From contig UWYT01000065.1 in the NCBI GenBank assembly GCA_900608495.1, positions 1 through 37,032 on the forward strand: a stretch of 37,032 nt of DNA. Reading direction: 5' to 3'. Positions 1 through 8,042 of this stretch are shown here, piece after piece. The translations under genes and the position numbers were made by a program. How positions within the stretch are numbered: the stretch's first letter is position 1; each line of letters starts with the position of its first letter. The notes under the pieces were generated by a model. The model worked only from the letters and a program-made list of their open reading frames with translations. It did not search any database and was not told the DNA's origin. Source of the stretch: Olavius algarvensis spirochete endosymbiont. Lineage in GTDB: Bacteria > Spirochaetota > Spirochaetia > DSM-2461.

Positions 1-206
1 GAATATCTTCAACTTCCTCGCCTTCGTCCTTCCTCATCAAACCAGTATCGACATAGCCATACCCGCTCAGCTCCAAGGGCCTTCAAAAGCAACGCCGCCA
101 CAACTGTCGAATCAACTCCACCCGAAATAAGCAAAAGCACATCCTCATCTCCCACTTCCTCCTGCAGCTTCAGGCACATAAGTGACAAGATTTGATTGAC
201 TGTTCT
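1..206 (-). pseudogene. guaA: GMP synthase ATP-pyrophosphatase domain, partial and frameshifted
   Basis: On the minus strand one frame gives LLLISGGVDSTVVAALLLKA, which is the PP-loop (SGGVDS) of the GMP synthase ATP-pyrophosphatase domain. About five codons later the match continues in a different frame as YGYVDTGLMRKDEGEEVEDI, the conserved VDxGLxRKxE block of GuaA. The break lies at the GGGT near position 62. A second likely break is near 200, where a short SIEEQ segment in another frame precedes VNQILSLM, and the main frame meets a TGA at 207-209. The N-terminal glutamine amidotransferase domain (about 200 aa in ordinary GuaA) is absent, because the phosphatase gene begins at 353. It is either a decayed copy or a product of sequence errors near a contig edge. 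The PP-loop assignment is firm; pseudogene status is not. Confidence 0.6.
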
Positions 207-242
207 TCAATTGACAGGCAAAATTGACTTGCAGTTGTCGGA

Positions 243-271
243 TTGGAAAAATGAGTTTCCATTCCTTAAAA
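243..271 (+). promoter_or_regulatory. possible sigma70 promoter with overlapping dyad, SpoIIE pair
   Basis: TTGGAA (243-248) and TTAAAA (266-271) are separated by 17 bases and lie about 80 bases before the first phosphatase start. An inverted repeat, TGGAAA-AATGAG-TTTCCA (244-261), covers the -35 box and the spacer, which could be an operator. The hexamers are weak, so this is tentative. Confidence 0.25.
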
Positions 272-352
272 CAGCGATCGAAACTTAACAGCAAAACGTA
301 GATGCGATTGTCAAGCAATTGCATATCAGGCGGAAAAATTGGAGTCTATAAC

Positions 353-2515
353 TTGAAAATTAGATCTCAACTTGTATTGATTGAAGCTGGTCTTAGCCTG
401 GCACTTCTTCTCTCTGTTCTTTTCTCGATATTTTTACTTTCGAACTATATCAGGTACGAAGATGTAAAGATTAAAACAGAAACCGTGCGGAACACCGCCA
501 TACGTTCAAGATACTACTTTCTTGAGATGCTTGTGAGCGTCGATCCGGTACAGTCCATAATTTCAGATTATGAATCGCTTGAAGAACAATTGTCTCAAGA
601 TATCGCCGAACTCATCAAGGGTTATTCAACCAGGTTTGCACCGGATATTCGAAACGATTACCAGAAGATAGAAGACAGTTGGGAAAATATTCGCGAATTG
701 ATAAGCACTGACGATATCTCATCTCTTCTAAGTATTCGAAATGAAGCAAACGGCGATATCGAATCACTCCTCTCCATGCAAGCCAGAATCCAGGTATTAG
801 AACAAGGAGAGAACAGTTTTGCAGAAAGACTTGAAGATACAATCGAAAAAATAGTTTCATATGAAAACACCTTCACATTTTTTGCGAGATCGATTCAGAG
901 TACTTTAACCACCTTTTCTCAGATTATTGACAGTTACAGAATCAACTTGCTCATGTATGCGATTGCGATTCCCGTGATGATGCTGCTAATCTCTATTGGT
1001 GGCAGCACACTGTTCGGCACAAAACTGCGCAAAAAACTGACTGTCCTGAACAACGCACTTAACAGTGTTATTCGCGGGGATTTTTCGGTTAGAGTAGAGA
1101 TGGAGGGGCATGACGAATTTACCGACCTGGGAGGGAGCGTCAATGCATTTGCCAAAACCTTGGGAGATAAGCTGGAAAGCTTTCGCCTCATCATGCATGA
1201 CACTGGCAGCGCTCTGGGAACTAATCCCGAAACCGCTCAGATTGAATCAACCCAGCAGATTGAATCCACCCTGCTGAATTTAGCCATGAGGGAAGCCACT
1301 GCCAACGGAGCGGCTATCTACAAGTTTGGAGATGATACTCAAAAATTGTTTCTATCGGTTATGGAGGGAGAATTTCGGCCTCCCTTTGCAGTATCAGATC
1401 TTCCGGATTCCCTCCCGGAGGAAGATATCCAAACTCTGTTAAAATCGCAGACAATACGCATTGACGACGATACAATAATTGGCAAATCGGCAATCAGCGG
1501 CAATCCGATTATGATAAGAAACATTGGAGCGAAAGACGGAATCGACTGGAAACGATCGGAAGACAATCCACTTTATCTATCATCGACAATAGTTATCCCG
1601 CTTAAGGTAGGCTCAACTGTTATTGGAGTGTTAATCGTTACTTCCAATATCTCTGATAATCTGTTCACCGACTTAGAATACACAAACTTACAATCCTTCG
1701 CCGAGATTGCCGCCATCTCTCTTGAAAACATTTATAAGTATTCAGAACTCTTAGAGTCTGTACAGCTTGAACGCGATATAGGCATTGCCGAAGAAATTCA
1801 ACGAAATCTCTTACCTCAAAAGATGCCAAAACTCAACGGAGCAAGTGTCGCCTACCTATCGCGCAATATGAAAGGTCTCCATGGTGACTATTTTGACATA
1901 TATCCTATAGGCAACGGAAAGGTGATGCTTACTATCTGCGAAATTGTTGGCAGAGGTATAGCGACGAGCCTGGTGATGGTAATGATTCGAACTTTGTTAA
2001 GGATTGCGGCCAGTCCAGAGGCCGATGCGCTTTCGATTATAGATAAACTCAATCAGGATATGACTCAACAGATTTTAACTGAAAATTTTGCCAGTATCGG
2101 GATATTCCTAGTAGATTCCGATGGCAGATTCACCTATTCATCGGCCGCTCATGATTCGGCAGTAATTCTTAGATCGGCTACAAAGGGAACTGAAATACTC
2201 CGCACTGAAGGAATCCCACTTGGCATCGATAAGGATGCGAAGTTTCAGCAGACAGTCGGAAAGCTCAGCAGCAAAGACCTAGTGTTTTTTCATAGTGATG
2301 GCATTCCTGAATCACGTGATAAAAATGGCAACGAGTTCGGAATCGAAAAACTACTGGATATTGTGAAGAAGCAATCAGAAAGCAGTCCTGCGCAAATGAT
2401 AGATGCTATACGAACCGAGCTGGAGAACTTCGAACAGGATACTCAACAACAAGACGATCAAACAGCGATAATCTTCAGGTTTGAAGGCAAGAAGATGACA
2501 GGTAATGCCGCATGA
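353..2515 (+). CDS. membrane-bound HAMP-GAF-SpoIIE (PP2C) phosphatase, divergent active site
   Basis: A 720-aa protein that probably dephosphorylates serine/threonine on an anti-sigma antagonist or similar partner, with its catalytic domain in the cytoplasm. Seen: TM helix about 7-29, a sensor segment about 30-197, TM2 about 198-220, HAMP about 220-275, a GAF-like region about 300-470, and a SpoIIE/PP2C domain about 490-715. Metal-site Asp residues are present in HGDYFD (D512), HSDG (D649) and QDDQT (D702). The usual Asp of the D-V-x-G-[HK]-G motif is Glu instead (CEIVGRG, E530), and GGDFYD has become HGDYFD. The TTG at 353 is chosen because GGAG (341-344) lies 8 bases upstream and the product then begins MKIRSQ, matching MNIRTK of the next gene; an in-frame ATG at 302 is the alternative. 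It overlaps the downstream paralog by 4 bp (ATGA). Activity may be weak or lost. Confidence 0.85.
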   Translation: MKIRSQLVLIEAGLSLALLLSVLFSIFLLSNYIRYEDVKIKTETVRNTAIRSRYYFLEMLVSVDPVQSIISDYESLEEQLSQDIAELIKGYSTRFAPDIRNDYQKIEDSWENIRELISTDDISSLLSIRNEANGDIESLLSMQARIQVLEQGENSFAERLEDTIEKIVSYENTFTFFARSIQSTLTTFSQIIDSYRINLLMYAIAIPVMMLLISIGGSTLFGTKLRKKLTVLNNALNSVIRGDFSVRVEMEGHDEFTDLGGSVNAFAKTLGDKLESFRLIMHDTGSALGTNPETAQIESTQQIESTLLNLAMREATANGAAIYKFGDDTQKLFLSVMEGEFRPPFAVSDLPDSLPEEDIQTLLKSQTIRIDDDTIIGKSAISGNPIMIRNIGAKDGIDWKRSEDNPLYLSSTIVIPLKVGSTVIGVLIVTSNISDNLFTDLEYTNLQSFAEIAAISLENIYKYSELLESVQLERDIGIAEEIQRNLLPQKMPKLNGASVAYLSRNMKGLHGDYFDIYPIGNGKVMLTICEIVGRGIATSLVMVMIRTLLRIAASPEADALSIIDKLNQDMTQQILTENFASIGIFLVDSDGRFTYSSAAHDSAVILRSATKGTEILRTEGIPLGIDKDAKFQQTVGKLSSKDLVFFHSDGIPESRDKNGNEFGIEKLLDIVKKQSESSPAQMIDAIRTELENFEQDTQQQDDQTAIIFRFEGKKMTGNAA

Positions 2516-4563
2516 ACATTAGAACTAAAATCACCCTTGTGCATTCCCTTATCATATTCGGATTCCTGAGTTCAATGGCTTTTATTGTGTTGCGTTTCAA
2601 TAACATGCACAGCTTGAAAACTTTAGAATTAGAGAGCGTCAATGCGTTAACGGAACTCAAGGCGCTTGAATTGAAAACTATTCTATTTAGCAAACGAAAT
2701 CAAACCTTGAGTCTGTTATTAGAGGATTGGATTGATTCCATCAGGCTTTTCGATTATTTTTACACCAAGATGCTGAATAATCCTGCTCATAAACTCCTCG
2801 GCAAAGGTGAAAGCATTACAAGGGATGAGTTGGTTAGTGAATGGGACTTCATCAAGAATCATGAGCTCAATCCCTTGATTGGAGAATTGGAGATCGCTTT
2901 TGATTTATCAGGAGAAATACGAAATCTGGTTGGCAGAACTACTATAAATATTTCACGTGAATTAATTGCGGAAGAATTCGGTTCCGATTCCACAATGTAC
3001 CTGGCACTGTCAGAAATTGAAAATAATCTTGCTCGACAAAGGGAACTATTGAACTTGGATGTCCTTGCATCGGCTGAAGTATTCATCAGCGAGTTAAGAT
3101 TGAAAATATCCGAGTATATGATATCCCTTCTGTATACGACAATTGCAATTGCACTGTTCTTCCAGATAGCGGGCAGTTTTTTTGCACTGCATCTCTCGCG
3201 AAATATCAGACGAAACGTAGCAAAGATGGGTGATACCCTCGGGGAAGTGGCCAGCGGCAATTTTGATACAAAGCTTGATATACATTCAGGTGATGAATTT
3301 GAGAACATTGCCCAGAATTTCAACCTTCTGACTCAGGAACTGTGGACTCGAATTGAATCAATGAAGGATATGATGCTTGAAGTCGGAAATGCTGTGGAAC
3401 ACGTGAATGCTGCTGAAGAAATGGAAGAATTAATGCTCCGGCTTGCAGTGAAAAACACTTACGCCGACGCAGGAATCTTCATGGGCATTGACAATGGTGA
3501 ACTGTATCCGAAGCATACTCAGGGAAATTTCCCGCCACTCACATTGACTGAACACAGAATTCTCGATCCAGTCACTATCTCCGGCCATCCTTTTTTTATC
3601 CGTAAGAATGTGGAAGAGTTACCGGAAAATGCAGATTCGAATTCCCAATCATTTATCAGTTCAGCTATTTTCATCCCCCTTAGCTCAACCAAAACGATGG
3701 GTGTTCTTGCATTAGTTCATACCAAGGCAGGAAGTTTTTTTAACGATTTGGACTACGCCTACATGTGTTCTTATGGTGATTTCATTTCCCTCACCTTGGA
3801 TAACCTGGATAGATATATTCAGCTGATGAATGCCCGCAAGGTTGAACGCGAAATTAGCCTGGCTGCTGGAATTCAGAAGTCATTGCTTCCTGAAAAAATG
3901 CCCGTATTACAGGGAGTTGAAATTGCAGCATTCAGCGATGCCGTCAAAGGCATTGGGGGCGATTTTTACGATGTTTTCGCTATAGGGGGAGGCAAGACAG
4001 CAATTATAATCTGCGATGTGGCCGGTAAGGGCGTCTCAGCCTCTCTTGTGATGGTAATGATTCGTACAATTATCAGATCAATCTCGTCTCCGGAAAAACG
4101 AGCGGACAGAATCATGATTGAACTGAATAGGACTATCTCGGGTAGTGTTGGAATTGATAAATTTGCTACTACCGCAATAATTATTCTGGATTCAAAGAAC
4201 GGCATCGTTTCCTATTCAAACGCCGCCCATCTCCCACTATATATATTCCGTGGGAATATCAGAAGATATCGAGTCTTTGATACCAAGGGTCTTCCCCTTG
4301 GGATAGATGACAACGCTTCCTTCGGGCATAAGAAAATCAAGATAAACAAGAACGACTATTTGATTATGTTCACAGACGGACTTTCTGAAGTTCGAAGTAA
4401 GAAGGGTGCAGAGTTGGGCACGCCGGCATTGCTGAAGTTTGTTGCCCGACATGCCGACTCAAGTCCAAACGAGCTGGTGCAGCTTGTGAAGAGCCTTGTC
4501 AGCGAACACAGCGGCGGTCATGAGCATGACGATCAAACCTTCCTTGCCTTAAGAGTGGTTTAA
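2512..4563 (+). CDS. membrane-bound HAMP-GAF-SpoIIE (PP2C) phosphatase
   Basis: A 683-aa paralog of the preceding gene with the same architecture: TM1 about 7-27, sensor segment, TM2 about 200-228, HAMP about 225-280, a GAF-like region about 295-440, and the SpoIIE/PP2C domain from about 450 to the end. All expected metal-binding acidic residues are visible: GGDFYD (D484), CDVAGKG (D502), FTDG (D622) and HDDQT (D674). It should therefore be an active Mn/Mg-dependent serine/threonine phosphatase of the RsbU/SpoIIE type, acting in the cytoplasm under control of an external or membrane signal. The ATG start overlaps the upstream stop, so the two are probably translationally coupled and made in similar amounts. 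The partner (STAS antagonist and kinase) is not in the window. Confidence 0.9.
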   Translation: MNIRTKITLVHSLIIFGFLSSMAFIVLRFNNMHSLKTLELESVNALTELKALELKTILFSKRNQTLSLLLEDWIDSIRLFDYFYTKMLNNPAHKLLGKGESITRDELVSEWDFIKNHELNPLIGELEIAFDLSGEIRNLVGRTTINISRELIAEEFGSDSTMYLALSEIENNLARQRELLNLDVLASAEVFISELRLKISEYMISLLYTTIAIALFFQIAGSFFALHLSRNIRRNVAKMGDTLGEVASGNFDTKLDIHSGDEFENIAQNFNLLTQELWTRIESMKDMMLEVGNAVEHVNAAEEMEELMLRLAVKNTYADAGIFMGIDNGELYPKHTQGNFPPLTLTEHRILDPVTISGHPFFIRKNVEELPENADSNSQSFISSAIFIPLSSTKTMGVLALVHTKAGSFFNDLDYAYMCSYGDFISLTLDNLDRYIQLMNARKVEREISLAAGIQKSLLPEKMPVLQGVEIAAFSDAVKGIGGDFYDVFAIGGGKTAIIICDVAGKGVSASLVMVMIRTIIRSISSPEKRADRIMIELNRTISGSVGIDKFATTAIIILDSKNGIVSYSNAAHLPLYIFRGNIRRYRVFDTKGLPLGIDDNASFGHKKIKINKNDYLIMFTDGLSEVRSKKGAELGTPALLKFVARHADSSPNELVQLVKSLVSEHSGGHEHDDQTFLALRVV

Positions 4564-4651
4564 TCCTCAACTGTCGATGTTCTCATCTCAATTAGGATTC
4601 TTCCCGCTCACTCTGATGAATAAAGCCGTGTGCACGATGAGCTCGGCTCCG

Positions 4652-5104
4652 TCATAGCATTAGCAGATGAGCCAATATCTCCAGGTTGAGACGGAAAGTG
4701 GAGCCTTTACCTTCCAGAAAACCATGAGTTTCCAATAGATGAATTGAAAGATCGGTGAAGTATAGTTTATCTCCTGTATCTTTTCGCTCAACTGTCACAT
4801 TGATTTTCCGAAATATGCCATCTTCCCAGGGGCATACTAAATGACCTCGGGCCTCGTCAGTTCTCACTATCCATCTGCCATCGACGGTTACCGGTTCACC
4901 AAGTCCCTTCTGGCCTTCCTCCATGAAATGCCTCAGCATCCTAGCAGCTTCATCGGGATTGACTTCCAAACGTCTCATCATCTGGGCGTCCTCATCCAGA
5001 ATAGATGAGAGGTTGCGCTTGTCGGTACCTAGAAAACCTTCAGCAGTTATCACTCCAGGGTTCATATTCTCCTGAGCTTTTTTTAGTTCAGGCGTCATTT
5101 TCAT
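4652..5104 (-). CDS. hypothetical protein at the 3' end of the nqr operon
   Basis: A 150-aa soluble protein whose family I do not recognise. It has no signal peptide or membrane helix. The N-terminal half is charged and helical (about 1-65). The C-terminal half contains VDGRWIVRTDEARGHLVCPW followed by short strands and a closing segment, HLLETHGFLEGKGSTFRLN. There is one cysteine, in LVCPW, so a metal site is not obvious. The start ATG is 12 bases after the nqrF stop and has GAGG 7 bases upstream, so it is probably cotranscribed with nqrBCDEF. It may be an assembly or accessory factor for the complex, or simply a passenger. It is convergent with the SpoIIE pair, with an 88-base gap between them. 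Confidence 0.75.
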   Translation of the reverse strand: MKMTPELKKAQENMNPGVITAEGFLGTDKRNLSSILDEDAQMMRRLEVNPDEAARMLRHFMEEGQKGLGEPVTVDGRWIVRTDEARGHLVCPWEDGIFRKINVTVERKDTGDKLYFTDLSIHLLETHGFLEGKGSTFRLNLEILAHLLML

Positions 5105-5116
5105 ATAAGGGCCTCG

Positions 5117-6232
5117 CTATGCGAATTTATCATAGTAGACGTTATCCTGAATAACTCCATTATCGTTCATAACCCGATTACACGCATCGATCATACCGGG
5201 ACTTCCGCAAAGATAGCCTTCCAGCACCTTGCCCTCCGTTTCAATTGTCTCTTTCAAGTAGCGATCGAGCACATCAGTGATGAGTCCGGTTGGACCTTCC
5301 CATCCATCTCCCTCTTGTGGTTCGGAAAGGGCCGGTATGAAGTGATAGTCGGAAAGCTGTTTTTCAAGCTCCCTCATTTCATCTAAGTAGAACATATCTT
5401 TGGTGGTTCTAGCCCCGAAAAAATACCAAATCTCCCGATTCGTCTCATCTTTATCCAGCATGTCGTAAAACATCGATTTAAATGGTGCCATTCCTGACCC
5501 CCCGGCGATACAGAGCATAATAGCATCGCTTGCAGTCCTGCAGAAATCGCCAAAGGGACCAATCAGATCCAACTTCTGGCCAACTTCCAGATGCTGATGA
5601 ACATATGTGGTGGCAATTCCGCCAGGCACGAGGCGTACAAGCAGTTCAATCTGATTTCTATTGGAGGGACTTGAAGACATGGAATACGCCCGCTGCGTGC
5701 TCTCCTTTATCTTATCGTAGGGTGGAATAACAAGCTGGACATACTTCCCTGCTTCGAAATCAATTGTGTCGTCCCCAAGTTCGAACAAAACCTCTTTGAT
5801 GTCATAAGTAAGATCCTTGATGGCTGTTACTGTGGCACTAAACTGCTTTACATTGAATAAATCTTCGGGGATTTCGATTCCGATATTGGTCTTAACCTTA
5901 ATCTGGCACGCCAACCGAATATTTTGCTTCAACTCTTCGGGAAGCAGATATGGAATTTCAGTAGGTAGATAAGGACCAATATCAGAGATAATCCTACACT
6001 TACACGCGCCACAGCTACCACGCCCGCCGCAGGCCGAAGGTAAATAGAGACCCTCGGTTGAAAGTGTAAGCAGAAGAGGAGAGCCGCCACGAACAGTCAT
6101 CTCCTTTTTGCCTTCGTTGACATCAATAGTGACTTCGCCATAATTGTTTGCCACCATGTCCACAAGGGCAACAAGGGTTGCCATAATTCCTGCTATCCCG
6201 GCTACAGCAATTGGTGCAACTAGAAAATCCAC
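5117..6232 (-). CDS. nqrF: Na+-translocating NADH:quinone reductase subunit F
   Basis: The NADH-oxidising subunit, which passes electrons from NADH through FAD and a 2Fe-2S cluster into the membrane complex. Seen: an N-terminal TM helix (about 3-25); a ferredoxin domain with ligands C68, C74, C77 and C109 (C-x5-C-x2-C plus LAC); an FAD-binding RAYSMSSS motif; and an NADH-binding GGSGMAPF motif. The product is 371 aa, somewhat shorter than the roughly 405 aa typical of NqrF. The frame stays open to 6490, inside nqrE, but the GTG at 6230-6232 is the start: GAGGAG lies just upstream and the protein then begins VDFLVAPIA as a proper anchor. It begins 11 bases after the nqrE stop. The C-terminal reductase domain is what separates NQR from RNF. 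Confidence 0.95.
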   Translation of the reverse strand: MDFLVAPIAVAGIAGIMATLVALVDMVANNYGEVTIDVNEGKKEMTVRGGSPLLLTLSTEGLYLPSACGGRGSCGACKCRIISDIGPYLPTEIPYLLPEELKQNIRLACQIKVKTNIGIEIPEDLFNVKQFSATVTAIKDLTYDIKEVLFELGDDTIDFEAGKYVQLVIPPYDKIKESTQRAYSMSSSPSNRNQIELLVRLVPGGIATTYVHQHLEVGQKLDLIGPFGDFCRTASDAIMLCIAGGSGMAPFKSMFYDMLDKDETNREIWYFFGARTTKDMFYLDEMRELEKQLSDYHFIPALSEPQEGDGWEGPTGLITDVLDRYLKETIETEGKVLEGYLCGSPGMIDACNRVMNDNGVIQDNVYYDKFA

Positions 6233-6243
6233 TTCGAGACTCC

Positions 6244-6837
6244 TCAGCTGACGTTGAGCATTCCACTGAAACCAATAAAGGCCAGCGCCATAAACCCTAT
6301 GGTAATTAGGGTTATTCCCGGTCCCTGCAGTCCGGCCGGCACAGGAGCACGTGCAATCTTCTTTTGAATGGCGGCAAGGGCGATAATTGCAAGCCACCAG
6401 CCAAGCCCTGAACCAAAACTGAAGGCAAGGGTTTGTAAAAGACCATAATTTCGAATTTGCATGAACAAAGCAACGCCCAGTATTGCACAATTCACGGTTA
6501 TCAGGGGAAGAAAAATCCCCAAAGTCATGTAGAGTGCTGGGCTAACCCTGTCGATTATCATTTCCAGCATTTGCACCGTAGCCGCAATGACAATAATGAA
6601 GACTATGTATCGATACACCATTAAATTCAGCGGGATTAAAATGTAATGCATAACCGCCCAGTTGATTAAAGCAGTCAGTGTTAACACAACCGTTACAGCT
6701 AGCCCAAGACCATTGGCAGACTTCATATCCCTGCTTATAGAGATGAAAGAGCAAAGCCCGAGAAAATTTGTAAGCAGGATGTTGCCAGTGAAAATCGAAG
6801 CGAAGAGGAGTATCAGCGGATTTATCTGGGGAGTCAC
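6244..6837 (-). CDS. nqrE: Na+-translocating NADH:quinone reductase subunit E
   Basis: A 197-aa integral membrane subunit with about six TM helices, related to NqrD and RnfA and about the standard length. It helps form the ion-translocating core and in the family binds an Fe centre together with NqrD. Family-typical segments are NPLILLFASIFTGNILLTNF near the N-terminus, where ILLTNFLGLC holds the conserved cysteine, and TVNCAILGVALF in the second half, with the matching inverted-repeat cysteine. The start is GTG with AGGAGAG about 7 bases upstream. It directly abuts the nqrD stop. Confidence 0.95.
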   Translation of the reverse strand: MTPQINPLILLFASIFTGNILLTNFLGLCSFISISRDMKSANGLGLAVTVVLTLTALINWAVMHYILIPLNLMVYRYIVFIIVIAATVQMLEMIIDRVSPALYMTLGIFLPLITVNCAILGVALFMQIRNYGLLQTLAFSFGSGLGWWLAIIALAAIQKKIARAPVPAGLQGPGITLITIGFMALAFIGFSGMLNVS

Positions 6838-7446
6838 TTAAGTACTCTCCTTTCTAATCATAATTGTTTTTGCAACCCAAATAAGGGTGCCCAGTAGAAA
6901 AAACGCGCTTGGAGGCATCACCATGATTGTCCAGGTGGTGAACCCTGCACCAAGTATCTGGTAACCTAACAATGAGCCGGCACCGAGTAATTCTCGAATT
7001 ATCGCTATTACCACGAGTACGGCCATGTATCCGGCGCCGCTTGTAAGTCCATCCCATAAAGCCATAATCGGCGGGTTTAACTGAGCAAACGCCTCAGCCC
7101 TGCCCATGATGATGCAGTTTGTAATTATAAGTCCGACATAGGGTCCAAGAGCCTTGGAAATCTCCGGCAAAAAGGCGCGTATCACTATATCAACCAGAAT
7201 GACATAAAAAGCGATTATCAAGGTTTGAACAATCATTCTAACCTTACGGGGAATAAGCGATTTCAACACCGATACGGTAGTATTCGACAGGCCGGTTACA
7301 AACACTACTGCAAGAGTCATTATCAATGTGTTGACAAGATTGTTGGTAATCGCAAGTGTTGAACATATACCCAAAATTTGTATAAATATTGGATTGTTAG
7401 TCCAAAGGTTGCTTTTAAGTATCGCCGCGGGAGTTTCGCCGTTCAC
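6838..7446 (-). CDS. nqrD: Na+-translocating NADH:quinone reductase subunit D
   Basis: A 202-aa integral membrane subunit, paralogous to NqrE, with about six TM helices. Family-typical blocks are NPIFIQILGICSTLAITN near the N-terminus, containing the conserved cysteine, and LIITNCIIMGRAEAFA in the middle, containing the second. In known NQR complexes these two half-repeats of NqrD and NqrE coordinate an iron centre between them. The GTG start overlaps the nqrC stop by 4 bp (GTGA), which fits translational coupling. Confidence 0.95.
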   Translation of the reverse strand: MNGETPAAILKSNLWTNNPIFIQILGICSTLAITNNLVNTLIMTLAVVFVTGLSNTTVSVLKSLIPRKVRMIVQTLIIAFYVILVDIVIRAFLPEISKALGPYVGLIITNCIIMGRAEAFAQLNPPIMALWDGLTSGAGYMAVLVVIAIIRELLGAGSLLGYQILGAGFTTWTIMVMPPSAFFLLGTLIWVAKTIMIRKEST

Positions 7447-8042
7447 CGCGCCGTCTCCTTTCGCAATTGAGATATTTCGCTGTTAACAATTTTCTCTATT
7501 CTTGCGCTTGTAAGAGAGGCGCCCGTTATGCCATCGATTGAACCATTATCAGTATCGTAGTCCGGCTTACCTTCTCCCTTTGCCACAATGATTCCCTCAG
7601 GAGGAATGGTTTCGCCTCTAAACTGCTGAGTGAACCAGGACTCTTCAATTCTGCCTCCTAAACCGGGGGTTTCATTTTGGCTAATGATTTCAAAACCAAT
7701 AATCTCTGAAACACTCTCATCTACAGCGATAACACCGCTTACCGTGCCCCACAAAGCCTGGCCACTAAAACGTTTAATCAGTATATCCCTACCTCCCACC
7801 TTTGTCCGGATTATCGACTCATCATCAACTTCGCCAAACTCAGCTGCGAACTTTGCAAGTTCTTCGGAAGGTTCGTCTTCCAGATACCCAACCGCGTTCA
7901 AAAATGCCCTGGTAGCAACTAATTTTTGATTTTGTGCGACTCTCTCGGCGGTGACACCATCGGCAAATGCAATAACAAAAACAAACGCAAAGGCGACAAT
8001 GAACGTAAAAACTATCACATAGGGAAGAGATTCCTTGCTCAT
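7443..8042 (-). CDS. nqrC: Na+-translocating NADH:quinone reductase subunit C, covalent FMN subunit
   Basis: A 199-aa subunit with one N-terminal TM helix (about 7-28) and a periplasmic FMN-binding domain. Known family members carry FMN covalently on a Thr in a D-x-x-[ST]-G-A-T motif, attached by ApbE. The matching stretch here is DGITGASLTS (170-179), so the acceptor position is S176, with T178 and S179 just beyond it. Other family blocks are visible, including NETPGLGGRIEE. The protein is shorter than the roughly 255 aa of Vibrio NqrC. The ATG start overlaps the nqrB stop by 4 bp. ApbE is not in the window. Confidence 0.93.
   Translation of the reverse strand: MSKESLPYVIVFTFIVAFAFVFVIAFADGVTAERVAQNQKLVATRAFLNAVGYLEDEPSEELAKFAAEFGEVDDESIIRTKVGGRDILIKRFSGQALWGTVSGVIAVDESVSEIIGFEIISQNETPGLGGRIEESWFTQQFRGETIPPEGIIVAKGEGKPDYDTDNGSIDGITGASLTSARIEKIVNSEISQLRKETAR

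Noticed and set aside
195-228. ATTGAC occurring three times (195, 210, 223)
   Set aside because: Six-base words with uneven spacing (15 and 13) that partly overlap the guaA remnant; chance is adequate.
6233-6490. N-terminal extension of NqrF to 6490
   Set aside because: The extra residues are an out-of-frame reading of nqrE. The GTG at 6232 with GAGGAG upstream gives a normal NqrF N-terminus.
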